Assembly (NCBI GenBank): GCA_002305315.1
Contig: DBQQ01000029.1
Location: forward strand, 17,511 to 43,184
Length of the DNA stretch: 25,674 nt
Origin: Clostridiales bacterium UBA1390
Lineage (GTDB): Bacteria > Bacillota > Clostridia > Lachnospirales > Bianqueaceae
Direction: 5' to 3'
Shown: in pieces, positions 1-6,493 of the stretch
How the letters are laid out: every line of letters begins with the position of its first letter
Numbering within the stretch: the first letter of the stretch is position 1
Program-made: the position numbers and the translations under genes
Notes under the pieces: generated by a model
The model's input: the letters and a program-made list of their open reading frames with translations, nothing else
The model's database searches: none
What the model was told of the DNA's origin: nothing

Positions 1-30
1 CATCGAGGTGCATGGGGACGGAGACACCCT

Positions 31-281
31 TCCCTTTATACGCAATAGGAGGATTCCGAAAGAGGAAATCGCAGGACTGCGTATAAATTTCCCTGTCGAG
101 GACTCTCCCTTTATACGCAATAGGAGGATTCCGAAAGAGGAAATTGCGAGGCTGCGTATAAATTTCCTCATCGAAATGGCTCCCCCTTCCCTTTATACGC
201 AAAATGCCGACTCGCGTACAAATGAAAAACACTCCTACCTCATGTCGCTGGAACGTTTCTCGGATTTATACGCGAATCGGC
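31..281. repeat. Array of alternating palindromic TTTATACGC motifs
   Basis: The nine-base motif TTTATACGC occurs forward at 35-43, 110-118, 192-200 and 265-273. Its reverse complement GCGTATAAA is at 79-87 and 154-162, with a one-base variant at 214-222, so forward and reverse copies alternate strictly. Units starting at 31 and 106 are near-identical over about 65 bases (period 75). The third unit begins at about 188 and keeps only its ends. Each of the first two units also has a smaller inner inverted repeat (GATTCC / GGAAATC). Bases 206-218 and 269-281 pair over 12 of 13 positions; the single mismatch becomes a G-U pair only in the leftward RNA. The array follows the leftward operon and no convincing gene lies in 1-297. 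It may be a mobile palindromic element, a 3' RNA structure or a protein-binding array. Confidence 0.85.
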
Positions 282-297
282 GCTGTTATCTTTCCTT

Positions 298-858
298 CTA
301 CTCCACAATGATATCTCGTTTCTTAAGTTCTTTCACTAGCATTTTTTGTGCCTTGTCGAGTCGACTGGCTACGGTCTTTCTGGAAATGTCCAAGATGGAA
401 GCCATGTGAGAATAGGACATTTCTGGATTATTCAAATGCAGCATCATTACCATTCTTTCCTTACTTGGCAGTGCCATGATCGCATCCTGAATTATTTCCT
501 CTTTTTCTTTGCGCAGATAAATCTCTTCCGGAGACTCCCCTAAAAGCAAAGAAGAAACCTCTTCTATGGGTATACAAGGTTTCTTCTTTCTATACTCTGT
601 AATGGCTCGATTACAGACCACTCTTCTCATATAATAGACTCTACACTCTCTGTCCATCTCATACAACCTGTATATATCGTGAGACCAGAGGAATTCGCTC
701 ATACTGTCCTGCACAACTTCTTCCGCCACTGCCACCGATCCCACAATTTCAGAAGCACACTTCACGAACAGGTTATAGAATGTTCGATATAACTCGATCA
801 GCTCCTTCTGAAAGTCGGGATCGGTTCTGCGAATCCAATGAATCCAGAGTCCACGCAC
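298..858 (-). CDS. ECF-like RNA polymerase sigma factor, orphan
   Basis: Protein of 186 residues with the two-domain plan of a small sigma-70 family factor. A region 2-like segment lies at about residues 20-90, with the VAEEVVQDSMSEFLW stretch resembling the core-binding helix. A region 4-like helix-turn-helix lies at about 128-180, from ALPSKERMVMMLHL through SYSHMASILDISRKTVASRL. Such factors direct RNA polymerase to a small regulon, often for envelope or metal stress. The start is GTG at 856-858; an in-frame stop lies a few codons upstream, so no longer start exists, but the ribosome binding site is poor. It lies 33 bases after proA, probably as the last operon gene and possibly translated by coupling. 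No anti-sigma gene follows; the palindromic array does. Family assignment is firm, regulon unknown. Confidence 0.82.
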   Translation of the reverse strand: MRGLWIHWIRRTDPDFQKELIELYRTFYNLFVKCASEIVGSVAVAEEVVQDSMSEFLWSHDIYRLYEMDRECRVYYMRRVVCNRAITEYRKKKPCIPIEEVSSLLLGESPEEIYLRKEKEEIIQDAIMALPSKERMVMMLHLNNPEMSYSHMASILDISRKTVASRLDKAQKMLVKELKKRDIIVE

Positions 859-891
859 GCTTTTAGGATGTCTAACCTATACGACCTACAA

Positions 892-2142
892 TCACCCGCG
901 AATCTGGCCGTTACCTATGATCTCATACTTTGTCGTGGTAAGGGCGGTAAGCCCCATAGGACCACGGGCATGCAGCTTTTGTGTGCTGATGCCGATCTCT
1001 GCCCCAAAGCCAAACTCGAACCCGTCTGTAAAACGAGTCGATGCATTTACGTAGACACAGGCCGCGTCGACCTGCTGTAAGAAATACTGGGAAGCTTCCG
1101 GATTTTCTGTGATGATGGCCTCTGAATGCTTTGTATTATAGCGATTGATGTGGCGGACTGCTTCTTCCAGGGAATCCACGACCTTGATCGAAATGATCCG
1201 GTCCAGGTACTCCATGCCCCAATCTTCCTCGGTTGCCGGAATGGCCTGAGGCACCAGGGAGCAGACCTTCTCGTCTCCTCGAATCTCCACATCGCTTGCC
1301 AGGAGATTCGAAGCAATCATCGGAATGGCTTCATCCGCGATCTCGCGATGGATGACCAGGGATTCACAAGCGTTACAGACGCTGGTACGCTGCGTTTTCG
1401 CGTTGTGAATAATCCGAACCGCCATCGGAAGATCGGCGTCCTTATCTACATAAATGTGACAGTTGCCGCTTCCGGTCTCAATCACCGGTACGGTACTGTT
1501 TTCCACGACAGAACGGATCAGTCCGGCTCCGCCGCGCGGAATCAATACGTCGATTACGCCCCGCAGCTGCATCATGGCCTGCGCACTCTCTCTGGAAGTA
1601 TCCTCCACCAGACAAACCGCGTCGGGCGTGATCCCTTGCCCCTCCAACGTCTGCCGAAGCACTGCTGTGATGGCGCGGTTCGAAGAAATGGCATCACTGC
1701 CGCCGCGCAGGATCACTGCGTTTCCAGTCTTAAAACATAATGCAAAGGCATCGGCCGTCACATTCGGTCTCGCTTCATAGATGATGCCAACCACGCCCAT
1801 GGGAACCCGGATCTGACGGATCCACAGTCCGTTAGGCCGCTGTATATCCATCATCACCTCTCCCAGGGGATCCGGCAATGCCGCCACCTGACGAAGTCCT
1901 TCCGCCATGTCCTCGATTCGGCTTGCGGTAAGGCGCAGCCGATCTACCATTGCGCTTCTCATGCCCTTCTCTTCAGCCTTTTTCAGGTCTTCCTCGTTGG
2001 CTAGCAAAATATCGGCCTGCCTATTTACCAATGCCTCGGCTGCGGCCAGTAAGCAGGCATTCTTCTGTTCCGTCGTCAGACGATTCAACTCTTGGGCTGC
2101 CGCGGCCGCTGCGGCGCCTATACGTTCAATATAAGTAGACAT
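892..2142 (-). CDS. proA: Gamma-glutamyl phosphate reductase (ProA)
   Basis: Second enzyme of proline synthesis from glutamate: NADPH-dependent reduction of gamma-glutamyl phosphate to glutamate-5-semialdehyde in the cytoplasm. The 416-residue length is normal for ProA. Seen are the family segments around the catalytic cysteine ([13 protein letters not shown]), the [12 protein letters not shown] stretch, and a C-terminal [21 protein letters not shown] block typical of ProA. The start at 2142 is chosen because GGAGAAGGA precedes this ATG and the protein begins MSTYIERI; an open frame continues upstream only because it crosses the previous gene. ProA overlaps the end of the upstream GTPase gene by 17 bases, so the two are probably translationally coupled. 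The usual partner proB is not in the window. The N-terminus has a run of seven alanines. Confidence 0.95.
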   Translation of the reverse strand: MSTYIERIGAAAAAAAQELNRLTTEQKNACLLAAAEALVNRQADILLANEEDLKKAEEKGMRSAMVDRLRLTASRIEDMAEGLRQVAALPDPLGEVMMDIQRPNGLWIRQIRVPMGVVGIIYEARPNVTADAFALCFKTGNAVILRGGSDAISSNRAITAVLRQTLEGQGITPDAVCLVEDTSRESAQAMMQLRGVIDVLIPRGGAGLIRSVVENSTVPVIETGSGNCHIYVDKDADLPMAVRIIHNAKTQRTSVCNACESLVIHREIADEAIPMIASNLLASDVEIRGDEKVCSLVPQAIPATEEDWGMEYLDRIISIKVVDSLEEAVRHINRYNTKHSEAIITENPEASQYFLQQVDAACVYVNASTRFTDGFEFGFGAEIGISTQKLHARGPMGLTALTTTKYEIIGNGQIRG

Positions 2143-3079
2143 ATTCCTTCTCCGGTTTATGGCCTGAGGCAACTCGCTTGGCATATAGCACAGGCGCTTT
2201 GCCGCCATAGGCCGCCATTTCTTCATGATGCACCACTGCCGTCACATCCACCCAGGCATCTCGTTTCAGCTTCTCTGCCACTTTACTCTTGCATAGATAC
2301 CCCATAAACTGCATATCTTCCGCGCAGCAAGTCATGGCAAAACGGCCGGGAACAAAATATCCTGCCGGGAAATTCGGCTCTCGATATGCCATTCCGGTGA
2401 AATGAACGGTCTTCCCCTCATAACGCGCGGGATTCTCCATGGCATCCACATACCAGATCCCAAAATCATCATCCTGAATCTCGATCACCGGCGCGTTCAG
2501 ATCATAGGGCAGAATGTCCTCACCCTTGACCTCGATCACATCGCCGCCTTCCTTCTCGAAAATCAGCATTGCAACCCGATTGATCATCTTCATGTTGCGC
2601 CAGTAGACCGTAACAGGGGTTTCCTCTGTACACCGATTGAACAAAATCAGATCCGCGGCAGACAGCTGATCTACCATCATCTGCCGCATATTCTTGATGT
2701 ACAGATCGAAGGTCTGCGCATTGACCGGCGAGATGATCTGCGCGATGCCCCATCCTGCCGGCAGTTCCATTTGCAGAAGATGATCCAACGGCCAGGTTCC
2801 ATTATACTCAATCATGACCCGATCGGGTCTCTCCGCCTTGTTGGTTCGCGCCAGGAAGCCATAGGTCAGTTCTTCGCTGCTTTCTACCACGCGCTGGACC
2901 GTCTGACTCCGCCGCAGGAATTCCTCTGAATATTCCTCTTCCCCTTCTTCACAAACGACCAACAGGGTCTTCTCTCCCTCTGTAAATTCCGGATCCCCCA
3001 GGAGCTCTTTGATCATCGTGGTTTTTCCACTCTCCAGGAAGCCGGCAAACACATATACGGGAACTTCTTTGGGTCTCAT
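2126..3079 (-). CDS. CobW-like GTPase fused to a YcgQ/TIGR03943-like domain
   Basis: Protein of 317 residues. The first ~195 form a CobW/COG0523-type GTPase with Walker [11 protein letters not shown] (12-21). It lacks the metal-binding CxCC of true COG0523 proteins, and NRCTE (148-152) stands where NKxD is expected. Residues ~200-317 resemble the C-terminal domain of YcgQ/TIGR03943 (DUF1980) proteins, with the block [19 protein letters not shown] (245-263). YcgQ-family proteins usually accompany a YraQ/YcgR-type permease, which is absent here. The start at ATG 3077-3079 is four bases after the lipoprotein stop; a further-upstream in-frame TTG lies inside that gene. The end overlaps proA. A soluble metal-linked GTPase is likely; substrate and partner unknown. 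Confidence 0.75.
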   Translation of the reverse strand: MRPKEVPVYVFAGFLESGKTTMIKELLGDPEFTEGEKTLLVVCEEGEEEYSEEFLRRSQTVQRVVESSEELTYGFLARTNKAERPDRVMIEYNGTWPLDHLLQMELPAGWGIAQIISPVNAQTFDLYIKNMRQMMVDQLSAADLILFNRCTEETPVTVYWRNMKMINRVAMLIFEKEGGDVIEVKGEDILPYDLNAPVIEIQDDDFGIWYVDAMENPARYEGKTVHFTGMAYREPNFPAGYFVPGRFAMTCCAEDMQFMGYLCKSKVAEKLKRDAWVDVTAVVHHEEMAAYGGKAPVLYAKRVASGHKPEKEYVYLY

Positions 3080-3083
3080 AAAA

Positions 3084-3563
3084 TTATGCTGTCGCCTCCG
3101 CAATCACGGATTGCACGGTATCCGCATTCGAGGATACCACCACAATCACATATCTTCCATATAATTCCTTAACAGCATTCTCGACTTTCTTGGCCTCTTC
3201 CGGCGCATAACTCTCATACGTGGTCTGCAGGTTTTCCAGGTGTGGATCCGCCAGGTCGTAGACTCGCTGCGCCGCCTCTTCATCCGTACACTCAAAAATA
3301 AGAATCTCCGCTGCAGTCGCTCCCACGCAGGTATAATATACCGCGTCCTTAACATCTTCCTGGGAAGCGCCAAACATATCAATGGCGCGATCCGCACGAA
3401 TCGGCTCCATGGTGCTGCTGATATTCTGCTCAAAGGCGCCGCTGGTCTTTAATTTCTCGGCCAGATCTGTCATATCGAGATCATGCGCTGCCGGCTGTTG
3501 GCTGCTGCATGCACTGCACATTATCAACATCAAACTGCAAAGAATCAAAGCAATTTTTTTCAT
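3084..3563 (-). CDS. DUF4358 family lipoprotein
   Basis: Secreted lipoprotein of 159 residues. A Lys-Lys start and hydrophobic stretch lead to a CSAC lipobox, so Cys19 is the likely lipidated residue and the protein should be anchored to the outer face of the membrane. The mature part matches the DUF4358 pattern of Clostridia: an early AEKLKTSGAFEQ segment, a MFGASQEDVKDAVYYTCVGATAAEI core and a charged helix rich in Glu and Ala. Its biochemical role is not known. AAGGAGA precedes the ATG at good spacing. It lies 13 bases after the SGNH gene and 4 before the GTPase-YcgQ gene, in the middle of the operon. Confidence 0.8.
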   Translation of the reverse strand: MKKIALILCSLMLIMCSACSSQQPAAHDLDMTDLAEKLKTSGAFEQNISSTMEPIRADRAIDMFGASQEDVKDAVYYTCVGATAAEILIFECTDEEAAQRVYDLADPHLENLQTTYESYAPEEAKKVENAVKELYGRYVIVVVSSNADTVQSVIAEATA

Positions 3564-3576
3564 TTGTATAGTCTCC

Positions 3577-4548
3577 TTACTCGCTCACCGCGTGTGTTCT
3601 TAAATAATCCAACCATTTTTCCATATAGAAGGTGCCGAAATGAATCCCGTCTGGCGTGGCATCCGCGTCCAATTCCCCGTTTTCATTGGCAATCGCGCTC
3701 CATACATCCAGATACACCCAGTCGTTTCGTTCTGCCATCTGACGAATCTGCTCATTAAAGCTCAGAATATTGGCATTATTGATGCTGTCTCCCTGCGCAG
3801 ATCGTGCCGCGCTGACGGGCAGAATGGATTGCACATAGATAATCGCATTCGGACAATCACTCTCAATCTGCTGCAGCATCTTCTCATATTCATTCACAAA
3901 ACTCTCTGGGCTGGGCCATCCGACTTCGTTTAGTCCCATCATGACATAAATCTTACTGTAATTATTCGCCAGCAACACATCATTCAGCGTATAGGCTCCA
4001 TCCACAAAAGCATCCGTCTGTGCGTTCAGCACATTCAACCCGGTGGAATAATAACCATCCGCAATGTCTCCGATGTCCGTATAGAAGAAAAGTCCTTCTG
4101 TCAACGAATTTCCAACAAACGCCGCATCCGCAAAATAATCATCTGTTACTGTCTGCCAGTTTCCAGCCTCACTGCTCTCCTCGGAGCTCTCCGCCTGTGA
4201 AGAACTCTCCTCGGAGGATTCTTCCTGCGAGCTCTCTTCCTGCGAGCTTTCTTCCTGGGAACTCTCTTCCCTCGCTGAACTTTCTTCGCGGGAATCCTCA
4301 GCCGGCACCGGATTTCCATTCACTTGCTGCGCCGAATCCTCGATCTCCCCGGAATTATCCCCAATCTCCGGAATCTGAATGACCTGACTTTGCTCCTCCG
4401 AAGAAGATTCTTCCCCCGGAGTTGTCACACCTCGAATCAAAAAGATACCCGCAATCAAAATGATAACCGCGATGATCAGCATGATAAAGCTGAGGAACAT
4501 ATTCTGCTGCAGTTGTCTTTTTGAGAGTTTTTTATTTTTCTTTCCCAT
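3577..4548 (-). CDS. Membrane-anchored SGNH/GDSL-family hydrolase
   Basis: Protein of 323 residues with a basic N-terminus, one transmembrane segment (about 18-38), an extracellular Glu/Ser-rich linker (about 84-128, with repeated SQEES units) and a C-terminal SGNH hydrolase domain. Blocks visible are FVGNSLTEG (nucleophile Ser148), MMGLNEVG (Asn207) and PDGIHFG (Asp300 and His303). The family removes acetyl or acyl groups from carbohydrates or lipids, so a role in modifying cell wall or surface glycans is plausible but unproven. The start is ATG 4546-4548, preceded by GAGAGG and 10 bases after the stop of the His-rich GTPase. The linker is encoded by a short tandem repeat that could vary in length. 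Confidence 0.87.
   Translation of the reverse strand: MGKKNKKLSKRQLQQNMFLSFIMLIIAVIILIAGIFLIRGVTTPGEESSSEEQSQVIQIPEIGDNSGEIEDSAQQVNGNPVPAEDSREESSAREESSQEESSQEESSQEESSEESSSQAESSEESSEAGNWQTVTDDYFADAAFVGNSLTEGLFFYTDIGDIADGYYSTGLNVLNAQTDAFVDGAYTLNDVLLANNYSKIYVMMGLNEVGWPSPESFVNEYEKMLQQIESDCPNAIIYVQSILPVSAARSAQGDSINNANILSFNEQIRQMAERNDWVYLDVWSAIANENGELDADATPDGIHFGTFYMEKWLDYLRTHAVSE
4165..4299. repeat. 15-bp coding repeat for the Glu/Ser linker
   Basis: Within the SGNH hydrolase gene, near-identical 15-base units encode consecutive SQEES pentapeptides and then decay into related ESS/EESS codons. The unit length is a multiple of three, so gain or loss of units would change linker length without breaking the frame. 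Confidence 0.8.
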
Positions 4549-4558
4549 TTAGAACCTC

Positions 4559-5623
4559 TCACTTTATTGATTTCTGAAACAATACATCCAGCTGCTCCTC
4601 TGCCAACTGACTTCCGATGACGCAGATCCGTCCGCCGACTTCCGCACTGCCCTGTCGAATCTCCGCCTCTCCCGGTACAAAATCAAAATGCAGCCAGCTG
4701 CCTTCTTCTGAAGGAACATAGCCCTTGGCCCGGAGGATTACACCGTATTTCTCGGTATCGAGTTCTGCCAAAATATGACGAATCTCTTCTTCCGTATATT
4801 TTCTGGCTGTCTCAAATCCCCAGCTTGTAAATATCTCATCCGCATCATGTCCATGATGGTGGTGATGATGATGCTCATGGTCATGATCGTGGCAACAGCA
4901 CTCCTCGTCATCATGGTGGTGGTGATGATGATGCTCGTGGTCATGATCGTGGCAGCAGCACTCCTCCTCATCGTGGTGGTGATGATGGTGTGCCTCTTCC
5001 AGCATCTCCTGCTCCAGCGTGCTGCCCTCCGTCATGGCTGTCAGAATCTGTTCTCCAGACAGCTCGTCCCAGGGCGTTGTGATGATGGTCGCCTTCGCGT
5101 TGCGCTCTCGCAGAAGCTTCACACACTCCTCCACTTTATCCTCAGAAACCTTCTGCGTACGGCTCAGAACGATGGTTCCCGCGTTTTCAATCTGATTATT
5201 ATAGAACTCCCCGAAGTTCTTCATATACATCTTGCATTTCGATACATCGGCAACCGTGACACTGCCGCCAATCTGGACTCCTTCCATCTTAGAAGCGATT
5301 CCCTGTACCGCCTGCATTACATCAGAAAGTTTTCCCACGCCTGACGGCTCGATCAGCACACGATCCGGAGCGTATTGATCCAAGACTTCCTGCAGCGCCT
5401 TTCCGAAATCTCCCACCAGCGTACAGCAGATGCAGCCAGAGTTCATCTCGGTGATCTGAATACCGGCTTCTTTTAAGAAACCGCCGTCAATTCCAATTTC
5501 TCCAAATTCGTTTTCAATCAGTACCACCTTCTCATTCTGCAGCCCTTCTTGTAAGAGCTTCTTGATCAAGGTCGTCTTCCCCGCACCTAAAAAGCCAGAT
5601 ATTACATCAATCGTTGCTTTCAT
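4559..5623 (-). CDS. CobW/COG0523 GTPase with His/Cys-rich insert
   Basis: Protein of 354 residues of the P-loop GTPase metallochaperone group (COG0523, YjiA/ZNG1-like), which deliver or sense zinc or other metals. Seen are Walker A SGFLGAGKTT (9-18), the metal-binding CxCC motif (GCICCT, Cys64-66-67) and IEPSGVG (91-97). SRTQ (154-157) is in place of the usual NKxD. Residues 211-261 are almost entirely His, Asp, Glu and Cys, with two 20-residue units each holding six or seven consecutive His, a CCC triplet and HDHDHE. A CobW C-terminal domain follows (about 265-354). The start is ATG 5621-5623 after AGAGGAGAG. It is the first gene of the leftward operon. Metal binding is near certain; which metal is inference, zinc being the best guess. 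Confidence 0.9.
   Translation of the reverse strand: MKATIDVISGFLGAGKTTLIKKLLQEGLQNEKVVLIENEFGEIGIDGGFLKEAGIQITEMNSGCICCTLVGDFGKALQEVLDQYAPDRVLIEPSGVGKLSDVMQAVQGIASKMEGVQIGGSVTVADVSKCKMYMKNFGEFYNNQIENAGTIVLSRTQKVSEDKVEECVKLLRERNAKATIITTPWDELSGEQILTAMTEGSTLEQEMLEEAHHHHHHDEEECCCHDHDHEHHHHHHHDDEECCCHDHDHEHHHHHHHGHDADEIFTSWGFETARKYTEEEIRHILAELDTEKYGVILRAKGYVPSEEGSWLHFDFVPGEAEIRQGSAEVGGRICVIGSQLAEEQLDVLFQKSIK
4861..4980. repeat. 60-bp in-frame tandem repeat coding the His/Cys-rich units
   Basis: Bases 4861-4920 and 4921-4980 are the same sixty bases apart from four substitutions. Each encodes a 20-residue block of histidines, a CCC triplet and HDHDHE. The near-identity points to recent duplication within the gene, and the period keeps the reading frame. 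Confidence 0.95.
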
Positions 5624-5709
5624 TCTTCTCTCCTCTTTTCATTTCTACTAGGCCGTTAAAACAGCAGTGCGATTCATTCGATGAGACGCACGCTGTAATC
5701 ATAGAAGCC

Positions 5710-5738
5710 TTGCATTCTCACCTTATTTATTATATAAT
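5710..5738 (+). promoter_or_regulatory. Promoter of pcp, overlapping the opposite promoter
   Basis: TTGCAT (5710-5715), 17-base spacer and a perfect TATAAT (5733-5738) lie about 70 bases before the pcp ATG. Its -10 box overlaps the -10 box of the leftward promoter. Confidence 0.6.
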
Positions 5739-5741
5739 AAA
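5726..5741. promoter_or_regulatory. Perfect 16-bp palindrome over both -10 boxes (candidate operator)
   Basis: TTTATTATATAATAAA is its own reverse complement and covers the -10 elements of both divergent promoters. AT-rich palindromes of this size serve as operators for Fur-family regulators (PerR, Zur, Fur), but the sequence is not a clear match to any one consensus. It may also arise simply because two TATAAT boxes overlap. Confidence 0.4.
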
Positions 5742-5756
5742 CTCAGCAAAAGTAAA
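5729..5756 (-). promoter_or_regulatory. Promoter of the leftward GTPase operon
   Basis: On the minus strand a -35-like TTTACT (5756-5751) is followed after 16 bases by TATAAT (5734-5729), about 100 bases before the GTPase ATG. The leader between can fold a ten-pair hairpin with one bulge (ACAGC-GTGCG arms, around 5660-5700). Confidence 0.65.
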
Positions 5757-5808
5757 GAGCCTTTCTCTCAATTTTATATGCAATTCCAGTAGAAATGGAG
5801 GGAAAAAT

Positions 5809-6411
5809 ATGAAAGTTCTCCTTACTTCTTTTGATCCTTTCGGCGCTGAACCGCAAAACTCCTCTTTGGAACTATTGCGTCTGCTGCCGGATCGTCTGGA
5901 AGACATATCTCTGGTCAAAGAAGTCCTGCCCACCCAATTCGTCGAAGCACCGCGCAGGCTGCAGGAACTCCTGAACGACGTCGAACCGGATCTTCTTCTC
6001 CTGTTAGGACAAGCCGGCGGCCGCAAACAGGTACATTTTGAACGGGTGGCCATCAACTGCATGAGCGCTCGCATTCCGGATAACGCAGGATACGCTCCAC
6101 AGGAACTTCCGATTCTGCCCGATGGGCCTGCCGCCTACTTTACGAACATTCCGTTAGCGCCACTGGTGCGTCATCTTCAGGATCAGTGGCTGCCTGCGGC
6201 CATCTCCAATACGGCGGGCACCTTCGTCTGCAATTGCCTGTTTTATCACGCGATGCATCAGCTTGCGGTCGCGCCTTTCTCCTGTCAGTGCGACTTCGTT
6301 CATATCCCTTATCTCACGGGACAATCCTGCCTTCCCGCGGGCACGCCTACCCTCTCCCCAGAGTCCTGTCTTTCCACCTTAAAGCAAGCTATTTTATTTC
6401 TCGCCAAATGA
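5809..6411 (+). CDS. pcp: Pyrrolidone-carboxyl peptidase (peptidase C15)
   Basis: Cytoplasmic cysteine peptidase that removes N-terminal pyroglutamate from peptides. The 200-residue length is close to that of other bacterial Pcp proteins. The N-terminus MKVLLTSFDPFG is the family signature, and the catalytic triad is visible: Glu78 in HFERVAIN, Cys141 in AGTFVCNCLFY, His165 in DFVHIPYL. The start at 5809 is chosen for its GGAGGG site; the frame is open further upstream but that part lacks homology and a ribosome site. The gene stands alone, divergent from the GTPase operon and convergent with the branching enzyme gene. Confidence 0.95.
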   Translation: MKVLLTSFDPFGAEPQNSSLELLRLLPDRLEDISLVKEVLPTQFVEAPRRLQELLNDVEPDLLLLLGQAGGRKQVHFERVAINCMSARIPDNAGYAPQELPILPDGPAAYFTNIPLAPLVRHLQDQWLPAAISNTAGTFVCNCLFYHAMHQLAVAPFSCQCDFVHIPYLTGQSCLPAGTPTLSPESCLSTLKQAILFLAK

Positions 6412-6452
6412 AACATATTGTATAATTCAAATACATTTCGTTTTATTACTAC

Positions 6453-6493
6453 GAAGCGTTCGCCCCTATCTCTCGGGACGAACGCTTCTTTTT
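6453..6493 (+). terminator. Rho-independent terminator after pcp
   Basis: A perfect ten-pair stem (GAAGCGTTCG / CGAACGCTTC, 6453-6462 and 6479-6488) is followed by TTTTT. It overlaps the stop codon of the convergent branching enzyme gene. The opposite side lacks a T tract, so it serves mainly the rightward transcript. Confidence 0.85.

Noticed and set aside
31..222. Possible CRISPR array
   Set aside because: Units are long, adjacent without unique spacers, alternate in orientation, and no cas gene is present.
8..409. Rightward open frame of 133 codons with a repeated 25-residue segment
   Set aside because: The peptide repeat is only the 75-base palindromic repeat read in frame; the frame runs antisense into the sigma factor gene and lacks a ribosome site.
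4775..5344. Rightward frame with Met/Val-rich stretch resembling a membrane protein
   Set aside because: It is the antisense reading of the histidine-codon repeat in the GTPase gene.
5614..5808. N-terminal extension of pcp
   Set aside because: The extra residues cover the divergent promoter and leader, and the family N-terminus begins at 5809 after a good ribosome site.
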